Below, piece after piece: positions 19,351-28,012 of a DNA stretch of 64,000 nt. The notes under the pieces were generated by a model. It saw only the letters and a list, made by a program, of their open reading frames with translations, was not told the origin of the DNA and searched no databases. Numbering within the stretch: position 1 is the stretch's first letter; each line of letters opens with the position of its first letter. Both the position numbers and the translations under genes were made by a program. Origin of the DNA: Flavobacterium oreochromis (lineage in GTDB: Bacteria > Bacteroidota > Bacteroidia > Flavobacteriales > Flavobacteriaceae); assembly GCF_019565455.1 (NCBI RefSeq), contig NZ_CP067377.1, positions 2,114,001 to 2,178,000 of the forward strand, read 5' to 3'.

Positions 19351-19380
19351 AACCACCTTTAATAAAATAAAAAGGTGGTT
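19351..19380. terminator. Bidirectional intrinsic terminator
   Basis: AACCACCTTT and AAAGGTGGTT form a ten-base perfect stem around a 10-base loop. It is flanked by A-runs on the left and T on the right, and sits between the convergent hydrolase (stop 19319) and DUF4249 gene (stop 19414). It can serve both strands. Confidence 0.8.
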
Positions 19381-19413
19381 TTGATTAAAATGTAGGGCAA
19401 TAATCAGTAAATT

Positions 19414-20238
19414 TTATTTTACAGTATAATCTTGAGTAGACAATTCACTTAAATTAAAGTATCCAAAAGGAAAATGATCATTATTCGTTTGATTAATAAT
19501 ATTGCCACGCAAAGTAGCAGGAGGAGTACTGAAAGGTCCCCCTCCATTTTGTCCAGAAATACTTAGTAATTTATTCATGTAGAAAAAATGTTTTTCAGAA
19601 ATACTTTGTAAGCTGATCTTTATTTTATCATTTGTTTCTATCTGATTGTAAAAAATACCTGACATGATGTTTCCTTGAGAGAATTTGTCATCTAATAATC
19701 GATACTCAGGAAAAGCAATTTTACTGTTGTCAATTTTTAATAAGTAATAATTTTTTTCATTTCCATTATCTTGGAAAAAACCCTTAACTCGTATTTGATC
19801 CTTACCATTTATTCCTTTTTCATTTTCTTGTTTAATTTCAATAATTTTTGGAGTTGCAAGTAAAGTATTACTAGCAATATAAGTATCTCCTTGATAGATT
19901 ATTTTTAAAGTATAAGCTTGTCCTATTACAGGGGCGAAATTATTACAAACATAATCAGTTGTGTTTCCTACTTGATTGAAATTATAAATTTGATTATTAG
20001 TGTCTTGTATTGTAATGATAGCGTTATGAGCGGGTACAATTTCATTAGAATAAAAATTATTCGTTAAGCTCAGTTTAATTGTTTGATTTTGTCCTGTTGT
20101 ATTAGGTAACCATTTTAGATTAGCATCAATTACTAGTTTGGGAGTACCCGTTTCTAGTGGAATATTTACTACGTCTTCACAATTTGTAAAGAATAATATT
20201 ATGATCGCACTATATAGGAATAAAAATATTTTTTTCAT
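19414..20238 (-). CDS. DUF4249 lipoprotein, partner of TonB-dependent receptor
   Basis: A 274-residue lipoprotein with lipobox FFTNC (Cys near residue 20) and then the DUF4249 opening EDVVNIPLETGTPKLVIDANL. Beta-rich segments follow (NAIITIQDTN, YTLKIIYQGDTYIASN). DUF4249 proteins in Bacteroidota are typically encoded next to a TonB-dependent receptor, as here: the receptor gene ends 105 bases upstream on the same strand. By analogy the lipoprotein may sit on the outer membrane and help the receptor take its ligand, but the ligand is unknown. The ending YTVK and the length are normal for the family. Confidence 0.8.
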   Translation of the reverse strand: MKKIFLFLYSAIIILFFTNCEDVVNIPLETGTPKLVIDANLKWLPNTTGQNQTIKLSLTNNFYSNEIVPAHNAIITIQDTNNQIYNFNQVGNTTDYVCNNFAPVIGQAYTLKIIYQGDTYIASNTLLATPKIIEIKQENEKGINGKDQIRVKGFFQDNGNEKNYYLLKIDNSKIAFPEYRLLDDKFSQGNIMSGIFYNQIETNDKIKISLQSISEKHFFYMNKLLSISGQNGGGPFSTPPATLRGNIINQTNNDHFPFGYFNLSELSTQDYTVK

Positions 20239-20343
20239 ATATATATAAATTTAGTATCGCGTATACAATCACATTTGTTAAATAATGATTTTTTGAAATA
20301 AACGATTTAATAGTTTTAAATTATCTGTTATTTGAAATCTAGC

Positions 20344-22716
20344 TTAAAATTTAAAATTATAGGATACAGAAGGAATAATGCCAAATATAGATAATCTAAC
20401 AGCTTCATTAATTCCGGTATCTCTATTTTGTCTAAAACTTATTGAGGCAGCATTTCTTCTGCTGTATAAATTATAAATGCTAAAAACCCATTCTGCTTGC
20501 CATTTTCTATTAAGATTTTTTCTTGGTTTTAAAGTCGCAGATACGTCTAGTCTATGATAGGTAGGAAGCCTATTTTCGTTTCTTACTCCATAACTAGGAA
20601 CAACTAAATCTTGGTATACATATTGAGCATTTGGGTAAGTAATAGGTTGTCCTGATTGAACTGTAAAATTAGCTCCAAAACTCCATTTTTCATTTAATTT
20701 ATAAGCTCCTGTAAAAACTAAATTATGAGTTTTATCAAAAGCTGAACGGTACCAATTACCATTATTAATACCCGTTTCTAGGTTGTTTCTTCCTGGTGTT
20801 TGTTGTTCAGATCGAGATAAAGTATAGGATAACCAGCCAGTTAAATTACCACTGTTTTTTCGGAGTAAAAGTTCTAAGCCATATGAGCGCATTTGTCCAT
20901 TTAAAACAACCCGCTCAATTGCTTCATTGGCTATTAGATCTGCTCCATCAATATAATCCATTCTATTCTGAATTTTCTTGTAAAAAGTTTCAATTTCTAG
21001 AGTATACATATCCTCTTTGAAATTGTTAAAATAACCCATAGCTACCTGATCTGCAATTTGGGGTTTAATATAATTGTCACTAGGAGTCCAAACATCAAGA
21101 GGAGTCGGGGAAGTAGTATTAGAAACTAGTTGTAAATATTGCACCATACGATTATAACTTAGTTTTAATGACTGTTCAGGAGTTAACTCGTATGCGATTG
21201 CAAAGCGAGGTTCTAAATAATTGTGAAAAGCTATTTTTTGGAAAGAACTATATGTTTTTTGACCAATAGGAGTCGCTTTTTCATAAATTTTTGATTCTTC
21301 ATCAAAAATCACAGGATTATCATTTTTATAAAAATTAATAGTAGAATTCCCTAAACGATAAAATTGACTATAGCGCAATCCATAAGAAACACCTATTTTT
21401 TGACCTATTTTTTGTTCAATATCTAGATAAAGAGCTGGTTCAAAAGCATATTTTTTGTCTAATTTTTTATAAGTTATAGGTGATTTTTCATCTGTAGGTT
21501 CAATAATGCCAGGGTTAAAATCACTATATATAGCATTTAAACCATAATTTAATTTTAACTTATCTGCTATGTAATGTTTAAAATCATATTTTATATTGTA
21601 ATTTTTGATACCAGAATTCCAATTAAAGCCTACAAAATCTAATCGAAGGCCATAATAATAATCACTATATATTAAAGATAGATTCGAAAATAATTTATCT
21701 GAAAATAAATGGTTCCATCTTATATTTAAAGTTGTATTTCCATATGTATTATGAAAGGTATTGCTAAATTCAAACACATCACGACCAAAATAACTGGATA
21801 GAAATAGATTATTGTTATTGTTAAGTTTATAATTTAATTTTGCATTTAAATCATAAAAATAAGCAGCATTTTTATTATCACTTAATTTTAGAAATAAATG
21901 GGCATATGAAGATCGTCCGCCTACTAAGAAAGAGCCTCGTTCTTTTACAATAGGTCCCTCTGCTAAAAGTCTACTTGTAATAAGACCAATCCCTCCATTA
22001 GCCGAAAAACGATTACTGTTACCATCCTTTTGATAAATGTCTAATACAGATGATGCTCTACCACCATATTTTGCAGGGATACCTCCTTTGTATAGTTTTA
22101 AATCTTTAATAGCGTCTGGATTAAAAACTGAAAAGAATCCAAAAACATGGGACGCATTGTATACTGTGGCTTCATCTAATAAAACTAAGTTCTGATCTGC
22201 TCCACCACCTCGAACATTAAAACCTGATTGTCCTTCGCCTGCATTTGTTACGCCAGGTAATGATAAGAGTGATTTGATTACATCAACTTCTCCTAATACA
22301 GCAGGCATTTGCTTAATTGTTTGAATGTTTAATTTATTAACACTCATTTCAGGCTTGCGAATATTAGCTTTTTGCTTAGTATCCGTTATTATAATTTCCT
22401 TTAGCTGCTTATTCTCTTCCTCTAATCGAAAATTAAGTTTAATATCGCCTTTTAATTCAAATTTTTGATACTCTGTTTTAAAACCAACAGAACGAGCTAT
22501 TAGATTATAAGCCCCTTCAGGTAAGGTAATAGAAAAAAAACCATATTCATTGGTAGATGAGGTTATGGAAGTTCCTTCAATTTGTAAGTTCACACCTATT
22601 ATCGTTTCATTGGTTTTTGCTTCTGAGATTGTACCACTTACAGTAAATTTTTGTTGACTAAAAAGAATAGAATGATACAGGGTAAAAAATAACAGTAATA
22701 TGTTTTTTAAATTCAT
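20344..22716 (-). CDS. TonB-dependent receptor with carboxypeptidase-like domain
   Basis: A 790-residue outer-membrane transporter. It has a signal peptide ending near LFSQQ and a carboxypeptidase-like regulatory domain at about 24-105 (VSGTISEAKTNETIIGVNLQ). The plug domain at about 120-235 contains FNVRGGGADQNLVLLDEA and KGGIPAKYGGRASSVLDIY. A 22-strand-type barrel ends in the aromatic strand PSVSYNFKF. It forms a two-gene unit with the DUF4249 lipoprotein downstream. Substrate is not evident; no SusD homologue is nearby, so this is not a classical polysaccharide utilisation pair. Confidence 0.88.
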   Translation of the reverse strand: MNLKNILLLFFTLYHSILFSQQKFTVSGTISEAKTNETIIGVNLQIEGTSITSSTNEYGFFSITLPEGAYNLIARSVGFKTEYQKFELKGDIKLNFRLEEENKQLKEIIITDTKQKANIRKPEMSVNKLNIQTIKQMPAVLGEVDVIKSLLSLPGVTNAGEGQSGFNVRGGGADQNLVLLDEATVYNASHVFGFFSVFNPDAIKDLKLYKGGIPAKYGGRASSVLDIYQKDGNSNRFSANGGIGLITSRLLAEGPIVKERGSFLVGGRSSYAHLFLKLSDNKNAAYFYDLNAKLNYKLNNNNNLFLSSYFGRDVFEFSNTFHNTYGNTTLNIRWNHLFSDKLFSNLSLIYSDYYYGLRLDFVGFNWNSGIKNYNIKYDFKHYIADKLKLNYGLNAIYSDFNPGIIEPTDEKSPITYKKLDKKYAFEPALYLDIEQKIGQKIGVSYGLRYSQFYRLGNSTINFYKNDNPVIFDEESKIYEKATPIGQKTYSSFQKIAFHNYLEPRFAIAYELTPEQSLKLSYNRMVQYLQLVSNTTSPTPLDVWTPSDNYIKPQIADQVAMGYFNNFKEDMYTLEIETFYKKIQNRMDYIDGADLIANEAIERVVLNGQMRSYGLELLLRKNSGNLTGWLSYTLSRSEQQTPGRNNLETGINNGNWYRSAFDKTHNLVFTGAYKLNEKWSFGANFTVQSGQPITYPNAQYVYQDLVVPSYGVRNENRLPTYHRLDVSATLKPRKNLNRKWQAEWVFSIYNLYSRRNAASISFRQNRDTGINEAVRLSIFGIIPSVSYNFKF

Positions 22717-23231
22717 TGTATGTTTGTTTTTTAATTTTAAATGGTTCTTTTTTATTTAATTGCTTGATTTTCATTGTTTTTTTGATAAAGTATAGTGTGT
22801 TCTTTTATCCATTTAATTATCTAAAATAACCTTTTAAAGGTTCTAAAATGAGGGTTATTGTCAATCATATTTTTTATAGCTAATGTATCAAAATATTCTT
22901 ATTCTATCCGTCTTTAAATTAGTTTAAAAATCAGAAGGTTTGTTACATACTTAATAAAAAAGTATGACTATTAAGAGCCAAAATTAGATGTAAGAAAAAT
23001 AAAGAGTTGTAGACTAAATCATCTACGTAATGTTAAAAACAGGAAAAGAAAACAAATGTTTAAGTAAATTTGATGTGTTAATCCTGTTTAACGAATAAAA
23101 ATATAGAAAACCGAGGGTTTTTGAATAATGATTATTTTTGTTTTAAGGATTTATTTTGTCATTTTATACATGGTTAGAAAAATAGTATTACTAATTTTGC
23201 CAGCTAAGGCTAATTCCTGATTTACTTTTTT
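22717..23231. other. Long divergent intergenic region
   Basis: About 515 bases separate the divergently transcribed TonB receptor and MarR regulator genes. A TAATTTTG at 23192-23199 matches the Bacteroidota -7 element and would start the regulator's transcript. No hairpin of note and no small gene with support was found. The length leaves room for operators, including possible self-regulation by the MarR protein. Confidence 0.4.
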
Positions 23232-23835
23232 ATGAAAAGTGCATTTAATCTTAAATTCCAAAATTTATCAATTGACAATAAAATTGTAGCAGGTTTAGAT
23301 AAGCTAGCTACCGTACACCGTTACCTAATTTGGGAACAATCTAAAAAGTTAGCTTTAAGTCCTATTCAAATTCAGATCCTTATTTTTATTAAATATCACA
23401 ACGAAAAATATTCTACAGTTAGTTATTTGGCTAAAGAATTTGGTGTAACAAAACCAACGATTAGTGATGCAGTAAAAATATTAGAGCAAAAAGGATTAAT
23501 TAAAAAAATACAAGATGTTAATGATTCTAGAAGTTATTCTATGAAATTAACAACGAATGGCGTTGAAATGGTTTTAAAAGCAGAAGATTTTGCTCAACCA
23601 TTGCAAGCTTTTTTTTGAAAAGCAAGAAATGCCCGATAAAGAAATTGTTTGGGAACTATTGTCAAAACTAATTTTTAAATTATCTCAAATAGACGTTGTT
23701 TCAGTAGAACGAATGTGTTTTAGTTGTAAATTTTATTCAAAAAAAGAGGAAGTACATTTTTGTAATCTTGTCAAAACACCTTTAGAAAGAACGGATATTA
23801 GAATGGACTGTCCTGAACATGTAGTGCTTAAGTAG
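23232..23835 (+). CDS. MarR-family regulator with C-terminal cysteine cluster (one frameshift)
   Basis: A winged-helix DNA-binding protein of about 200 residues. The helix-turn-helix and wing are in VSYLAKEFGVTKPTISDAVKILEQKGLI and DVNDSRSYSMKLT (about residues 58-105). The frame breaks at the T8 run 23609-23616: with seven T it reads QAFFEKQEMPDKE and continues to the stop at 23835. The restored tail holds four cysteines (CFSCKFYS ... HFCNL ... DCPEH), which could bind metal or sense redox. Target genes are unknown. The stop is 13 bases before a MITE-like repeat shared with the convergent NlpE-like gene. Confidence 0.75.
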
Positions 23836-23848
23836 AATAAAATTTTAA

Positions 23849-23979
23849 GAGGCTCTCCAAAAAGTCCGAAATCTTGTCATTTCTACCAAAGGGAGAAATT
23901 ACATAGTGCTGATTATGAGACTCCTCCTTGCGTAGGAGTGACAAACTGTGTGTTGATTTTTTACTTTTAGGACAGCCTC
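23849..23979 (-). repeat. MITE-like repeat, short copy
   Basis: A 131-bp element nearly identical to 6038-6168, from GAGGCTCTCCAAAAAGT to ACTTTTAGGACAGCCTC. It fills the space between the convergent MarR and NlpE-like stop codons, with 13 and 15 bases left over. Confidence 0.82.
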
Positions 23980-23994
23980 TTAAATTATAAACAA

Positions 23995-24759
23995 TTACTT
24001 TTTAGTATAATCACCAGCTAAGCTAGCACCGCCACCGCAGAAGTAATTCAATGCTAGGCGATCGTCAAACTTAGAAGTGAAAATTTCAGCCATTTTATTT
24101 TGATCTTTGAATACAATGGTCATTGTTCCTTTTAAGTCTTTTTCTATTTTGTTGAGTTCAATGTCAATTTGATTGTTAATTAATTGACCTTTTCCTTCAA
24201 AAGTACAACCTTTAGATGCGCCTGTAAACGAAACTTTTACATTGTAAATACTATCGTTATCCGCTTTTAATTCTAAAATTTGATTATAACCTTTGCCAGA
24301 AGATTCTGTTTGATACGTTCCATTTAATTGTGCGCTTGTATATACTGCTGTCTTTTCAAAAATATAGTTTTTGCTTAACTCGCCCGTAATTTCTTTTTTA
24401 TCCGAATCTAGCATGACCAAAGTGTTGTTGGGTTTAACAGTATAATATTCAGTAGGTGTATTTGCTATTTTTACTTCTATGATATCGTTGGTTTTTGTCC
24501 AAGTACCGTATTCATTCAAGGAAGTTCCATCGCTATCTAAATACAGGGTGCTTTTGGCTATTTTACCATCTTTTTTGAAAGTTAGGTGAGTGTAAATACC
24601 CATGCAGTCAGCACAAGGTATAGTTCCGCTATACATACCGATGAAATCGGTTTCAGCAGTTACTGTATCTGTAGAGGTAGAAACGCCAGTTTCGTTTCTT
24701 TTGCAGTTGGTCAAAAATAAAGCTCCAGTAGCTAGAAAAATAAAAGCAATTTTTTTCAT
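23995..24759 (-). CDS. NlpE-like copper-resistance-type lipoprotein
   Basis: A 254-residue lipoprotein with lipobox FLTNC (Cys19). The N-terminal NlpE domain has the diagnostic CADC pair in GTIPCADCMGIYTHLTF (about 44-60), then DGTSLNEYGTW and the ITGELSKNYIF segment. The C-terminal half is a META/HslJ-like or DUF-type beta domain with FEGKGQLINNQIDIEL. NlpE proteins are envelope sensors linked to copper and surface stress in Enterobacteria; in Bacteroidota the role is unproven. The ATG at 24759 (MKKIAFIFL) gives a proper lipoprotein signal; the in-frame start at 24807 does not. Confidence 0.78.
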   Translation of the reverse strand: MKKIAFIFLATGALFLTNCKRNETGVSTSTDTVTAETDFIGMYSGTIPCADCMGIYTHLTFKKDGKIAKSTLYLDSDGTSLNEYGTWTKTNDIIEVKIANTPTEYYTVKPNNTLVMLDSDKKEITGELSKNYIFEKTAVYTSAQLNGTYQTESSGKGYNQILELKADNDSIYNVKVSFTGASKGCTFEGKGQLINNQIDIELNKIEKDLKGTMTIVFKDQNKMAEIFTSKFDDRLALNYFCGGGASLAGDYTKK

Positions 24760-24991
24760 AATATAATCTCTAAGTTTAGTAATTTTTTTGTTCAATAATC
24801 TTGCCAAAATTTATATTCTTGGAAGTTATAATGTGTAGGATTAGTGAACTTTTATTTAAAAGGGGAGAGAAGCGGTTGAAAAGTTTTGTTTAATTATGAA
24901 AAGTTATATCGATTCGCTTAATCTTATATTTAGTCTAGACCTTTTAAAGTTAAGGAGATTTGATGCCAGGATCTACTAAATATATAATAGG

Positions 24992-25477
24992 TTAGTTGTA
25001 AATTTCATTCAAAATGTCAATACTTTCTTTTTTGAATTGCAAAACATATCCTGAATTAGCGGCTTGTTCTATATAAAATTCATCTCCTTCGTTCGTTTTA
25101 TTCCAAAATTCTTCTTCTACTTCTCGATCGCCAATTCTCCAATCATCAAAAGTTATGATAAAATGATTTTTATTGTTATCAGCATCATGATAATGTTCTT
25201 TCTTTTTTATTTTGATATCTCCTACCAGTTTTATTCTTTCTTTTAAATCATTGTCAATATTTGTATCAATTAAAGAGCCTATAATTAATCCTGAAAATAT
25301 AATTAACATTGCAATTTTAGTGAACCCATAAGTTTCATTTGGAGAATAATAACGAATGATTGATAATACAGATATTGAAAATATTAAGATTAAGAGCCTG
25401 ATTTTGTTTTTACTTCTTTTCCTTTTTTTTAAAATTTTAATATCTAATTCTGTTAAAGAAACTTTTGTTAATGACAT
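24992..25477 (-). CDS. Hypothetical membrane protein
   Basis: A 161-residue protein with a basic N-terminus (residues 10-26, KILKKRKRSKNK) and two predicted transmembrane segments, LLILIFSISVLSIIRYY and IAMLIIFSGLIIGSLI. A cytoplasmic or periplasmic domain of about 85 residues then has alternating charged strands (HFIITFDDWRIGDREVEEEF, GDEFYIEQAANSGYVLQF). I do not recognise the family. It is the first of a run of minus-strand accessory genes that continues to the helicase-nuclease. Confidence 0.55.
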   Translation of the reverse strand: MSLTKVSLTELDIKILKKRKRSKNKIRLLILIFSISVLSIIRYYSPNETYGFTKIAMLIIFSGLIIGSLIDTNIDNDLKERIKLVGDIKIKKKEHYHDADNNKNHFIITFDDWRIGDREVEEEFWNKTNEGDEFYIEQAANSGYVLQFKKESIDILNEIYN

Positions 25478-25607
25478 GTTTTATATTTTTCCTTGTCTCA
25501 ATTAAAATTGAATATTCTTTCTTAATATCCAGCTTGTTTAGTCCTCAAAAGATGTTTTTAAGAGCAATGCCTTTTTCTTGTAAAAGTAAATGTTATTTTC
25601 CTTTTTC

Positions 25608-25640
25608 AGACCTAACAGGTTTTTAAAATCGGTTAGGTCT
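25608..25640. repeat. Inverted repeat of the ACCTAACAGGT type
   Basis: AGACCTAAC at 25608-25616 pairs with GTTAGGTCT at 25632-25640 around an A/T-rich loop. From memory, similar AGACCT..AGGTCT hairpins are common intergenic repeats in Flavobacteriaceae; only one copy is seen in this window. Confidence 0.5.
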
Positions 25641-25789
25641 CATGAAACAAGATTACGATCTTACTTCGGTAGTCATTGCTTTCTTAGCTTAATGATATTG
25701 CGCTAGTATTATCCAAAGGAAATAGTCTAGAAAGAACAAAAGCCTAAATCGACAGCATAATTAGGGTTGTATGTATTCGGTTGTTCCTG

Positions 25790-25822
25790 CAAATTTCTGT
25801 GAGCGATAAGGGATGAAATTTT
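25790..25822. repeat. Stem-loop with GAGCGATA loop
   Basis: CAAATTTC at 25790-25797 pairs with GAAATTTTG at 25815-25823, leaving a loop containing GAGCGATAAGGGA. It lies just downstream of the reconstructed stop of the AbiEii-like gene. Confidence 0.4.
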
Positions 25823-25853
25823 GTTTTGGTTATTCGATTTGTAGGTAGGCGTT

Positions 25854-26575
25854 TTATTTTTTATTTAAGTATGCCCTAACTTTTATTTTCCAATTGGATT
25901 TGTGATATGTAAGTGATGATTTATTGTTTTTTAGTGCTGATTCTGAATGGAAAGGGATTTTGCCTTTGTTTTCACTGTGGTTTTCTAATAGCAACAATTC
26001 AGTATTTTCAATTGGACAGAACTCATTTGATAAACTGAATATTGTATTTATGTTGTTTTCAATGTAATAAATTTTCCTTTTTTGTATAATTTCATTAGTT
26101 TGTTTAAAGAATGATTTGGGTTTTCAGTTATGTAATCTAAATCATACAAATCTTTCTCTGCGAATCTGTTGGATAAAGAATCTAACTTAAAAAGTCCTAT
26201 GTTAGTTTCGCTAGCGAGTCTGATTTCATTATGAGTTTCAATGGGATGGAATAACTTAAAACCTTGAATTATTTCAACTTTAATAGTTGTGCTGTCAGTT
26301 GATATAATACTTCGAAGAAAAACAAGTTCATCATTTTGTTTGGTAGGATAACCAATATACAATACTCTATTTTTGAATGTGTCTATTATTTCTTTTTCTA
26401 TTAACTCAAAACCACAAATGCCAATGATATTTTCACAAAATAGATCAATGTCTACTGATTCTTTATGCGAATATCTTATTGCTAAATTGGTCCCTCCAGC
26501 TAAATAGAAATTGCTTAATGAATTTAGCTGTTGTAATTCTTTAATAGTTTTCTCTAACTCTTTAGAGATGTACAT
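25854..26575 (-). CDS. AbiEii-like nucleotidyltransferase toxin (one frameshift)
   Basis: A protein of about 240 residues with the nucleotidyltransferase signature of the AbiEii/AbiGii family: YLAGGTNLAIRYSHKESVDIDLF at about 24-46. It has the GG motif and the paired Asp residues D42/D44, and the family's later RFAEKDLYDLDYI (conserved K-D-x-x-D-L). As written, the frame stops at 26048. The T6 run at 26078-26083 read as seven T continues in frame through PIENTELLLLENH to SNWKIKVRAYLNKK and a stop at 25854-25856, a typical family ending. AbiEii toxins modify tRNA or nucleotides in type IV toxin-antitoxin and abortive-infection systems. It overlaps the upstream small gene by 14 bases, so the two are probably translationally coupled. 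Confidence 0.75.
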
Positions 26576-26861
26576 ATTTGTTGAATTTACTTTTAATAGG
26601 TACGTTGTATCTTTTTGAGGTTAGTGAGCAAATTTCATCAGGAATTCGCTCTGTAGAAGCTGTAATTATTCTTTTTATTGTTTCTTCTGTATATAGGCTT
26701 TCCAAAAACAAGATATTGTCACCAAAATTAGAAAAATCTGAAAACATAAGAATACGAGATATAATAACGTTACTATCCTTCTGGATGTTAAGTTTGCTTA
26801 CATCCAAATCCCAAAAAACGTAGTTTGGTATTTTTTCTAATGTGTTAACAGTCTTTTTCAT
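26562..26861 (-). CDS. Small partner of AbiEii-like toxin, DUF6922-like
   Basis: A 99-residue acidic-to-neutral protein beginning TLEKIPNYVFWDLDVSKLNIQKDSNVIISRIL, the conserved opening of a small Bacteroidota family (DUF6922-like, named from memory). It is usually found directly upstream of nucleotidyltransferase toxins. A likely helical segment, YTEETIKRIITASTERIPDEI, follows. It occupies the antitoxin position of the pair and overlaps the toxin by 14 bases. No DNA-binding motif is obvious. An antitoxin role is inferred from gene order. Confidence 0.65.
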   Translation of the reverse strand: MKKTVNTLEKIPNYVFWDLDVSKLNIQKDSNVIISRILMFSDFSNFGDNILFLESLYTEETIKRIITASTERIPDEICSLTSKRYNVPIKSKFNKYVHL

Positions 26862-27166
26862 AGCTAGTTACAACAAAAGTAATGATTGTTTTTTATATAG
26901 TTTCGAATTTTATACCAAAGTTTTGTTTTTTCTTTTCGCGTTCCGTTTTTTGTAATTACCTGCAACTTAAATGTATATGACTGTGATTAAAAATGCCTAA
27001 AGCATTAAAGAAATTCCAAACGTTTGAAAGTAAACAGGATTACGGTCTTAGTCCTATAATCATTGCTTAATTAAATGATGTTCAGTTATTACTGTCGGGG
27101 GCAGTGATTGTAATTCATTGTTGGCTCTTCGAGCTCAATGGAGCCTTGGTTTTTTGGGTAGGCTTT
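26862..27166. other. Accessory-island spacer with diverged repeat
   Basis: This 305-base spacer has no gene. The segment 27034-27095 (AAACAGGATTACGGTCTTAG ... ATCATTGCTT) matches 25644-25710 (AAACAAGATTACGATCTTAC ... GTCATTGCTT) at roughly two bases in three. Its end, GGGTAGGCTTTTT at 27155-27167, resembles the GGTAGGCGTTTTA that ends the previous spacer. The shared spacers suggest the island grew by copying or by insertion of gene-plus-spacer units. Confidence 0.4.
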
Positions 27167-27870
27167 TTATATTTTATTATTATCGTCTTTCTTTAATGCA
27201 AGTTCTTTCTGTTCTTTTGCAACAGCTTCAACCCAATCTTTTTTGTTAAGATCGTTGATAGCTAAATCATAATATTTTATTGCTTCTTCAAAATTTCCAA
27301 TTCGTCTATCCATTTCCGCAATTAGATAATATATGTTGGCTATTATGGTATTGTCTTCGTATTCATTATTAGCCAAAGCTGAAACTAAATTATCTTTAGC
27401 TTTTAATTGAATCTCTTTCCTAAATTCAATTTCATTATTGTTTTCACGTAATAAATAAGAGCCTGTAACGTAACAAAATGCAATTTCTTTTTTCGTCTTT
27501 TCTTGTAATTCTTTTATTTCAGCAGCAATTAAGCATTGTCTAACGTTATCAATGGCTATTCCGTTAAATTTAATTAAATATTTTTTAAGTTTATTTTTTT
27601 CTCTTCATTGAATTTTACTTTAAAGTCTTCGAGATAACCTGAAAAATGGCATTTTGGACAAGAATTAATTAGTTCTTCATAGTGGTTTCCAATAGCTCCT
27701 TTTTTTTGGAAGTCTTTAAAAGAACCAAAAGTTGTCATACTCATAGTTACGCAAAATGTTACTTTTTTGCCATCAATCGGACACTTTACGGTTTCGTTTT
27801 CACAGGTGTGTGCATTAACAAAATTTTTTCCAATGATAAGAAATAATAAAATTAAAATTTGTTTTTTCAT
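27167..27870 (-). CDS. Secreted CxxC protein, DUF2225-like, with helical tail (one frameshift)
   Basis: A protein of about 234 residues with a signal peptide (LILLFLIIGKNFVNA) and two CxxC-type pairs typical of a zinc ribbon (VKCPIDGKKVTFC and NSCPKCHFSGY), as in DUF2225-like proteins. A helical region with a TPR-like end follows (IIANIYYLIAEMDRRIGNFEEAIKYYDLAI). As written, the frame stops at 27574. The T6 run at 27581-27586 read as seven T gives LKKYLIKFNGIAIDNVRQCL and stays open to the stop at 27167. This protein is exported, unlike its presumed cytoplasmic neighbours. Function unknown. Confidence 0.6.
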
Positions 27871-28012
27871 AATTGCATTTTTATTTGGTATTTTTTCAAG
27901 TTTTCTGCTGACCTAAAGATACACGAATATATTTCAGATAATGTGTTCAAAAATGATCGACAAAGTTTCATTTTTATAAGACTTGTCAATGATTTTTGTT
28001 GTTTATTGAATT

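Larger units (their letters stand above)
25478..25853. other. Accessory-island spacer with inverted repeats
   Basis: This 376-base spacer holds no gene. It contains an inverted repeat (25608-25640), a stretch at 25644-25710 that is a diverged copy of 27034-27095, and a stem-loop at 25790-25822. The layout, with a non-coding structured spacer after each co-oriented small gene, is repeated in the next spacer of the island. Confidence 0.45.

Noticed and set aside
26578..26823. Open frame of 81 codons on the plus strand
   Set aside because: It lies antisense within the small partner of the AbiEii-like toxin; no start context or family match.
25478..27166. Integron attC sites in the island spacers
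   Set aside because: The spacers contain hairpins and shared sequence, but no convincing pair of RYYYAAC / GTTRRRY cores and no integrase in the window; kept only as a weaker repeat-spacer observation.
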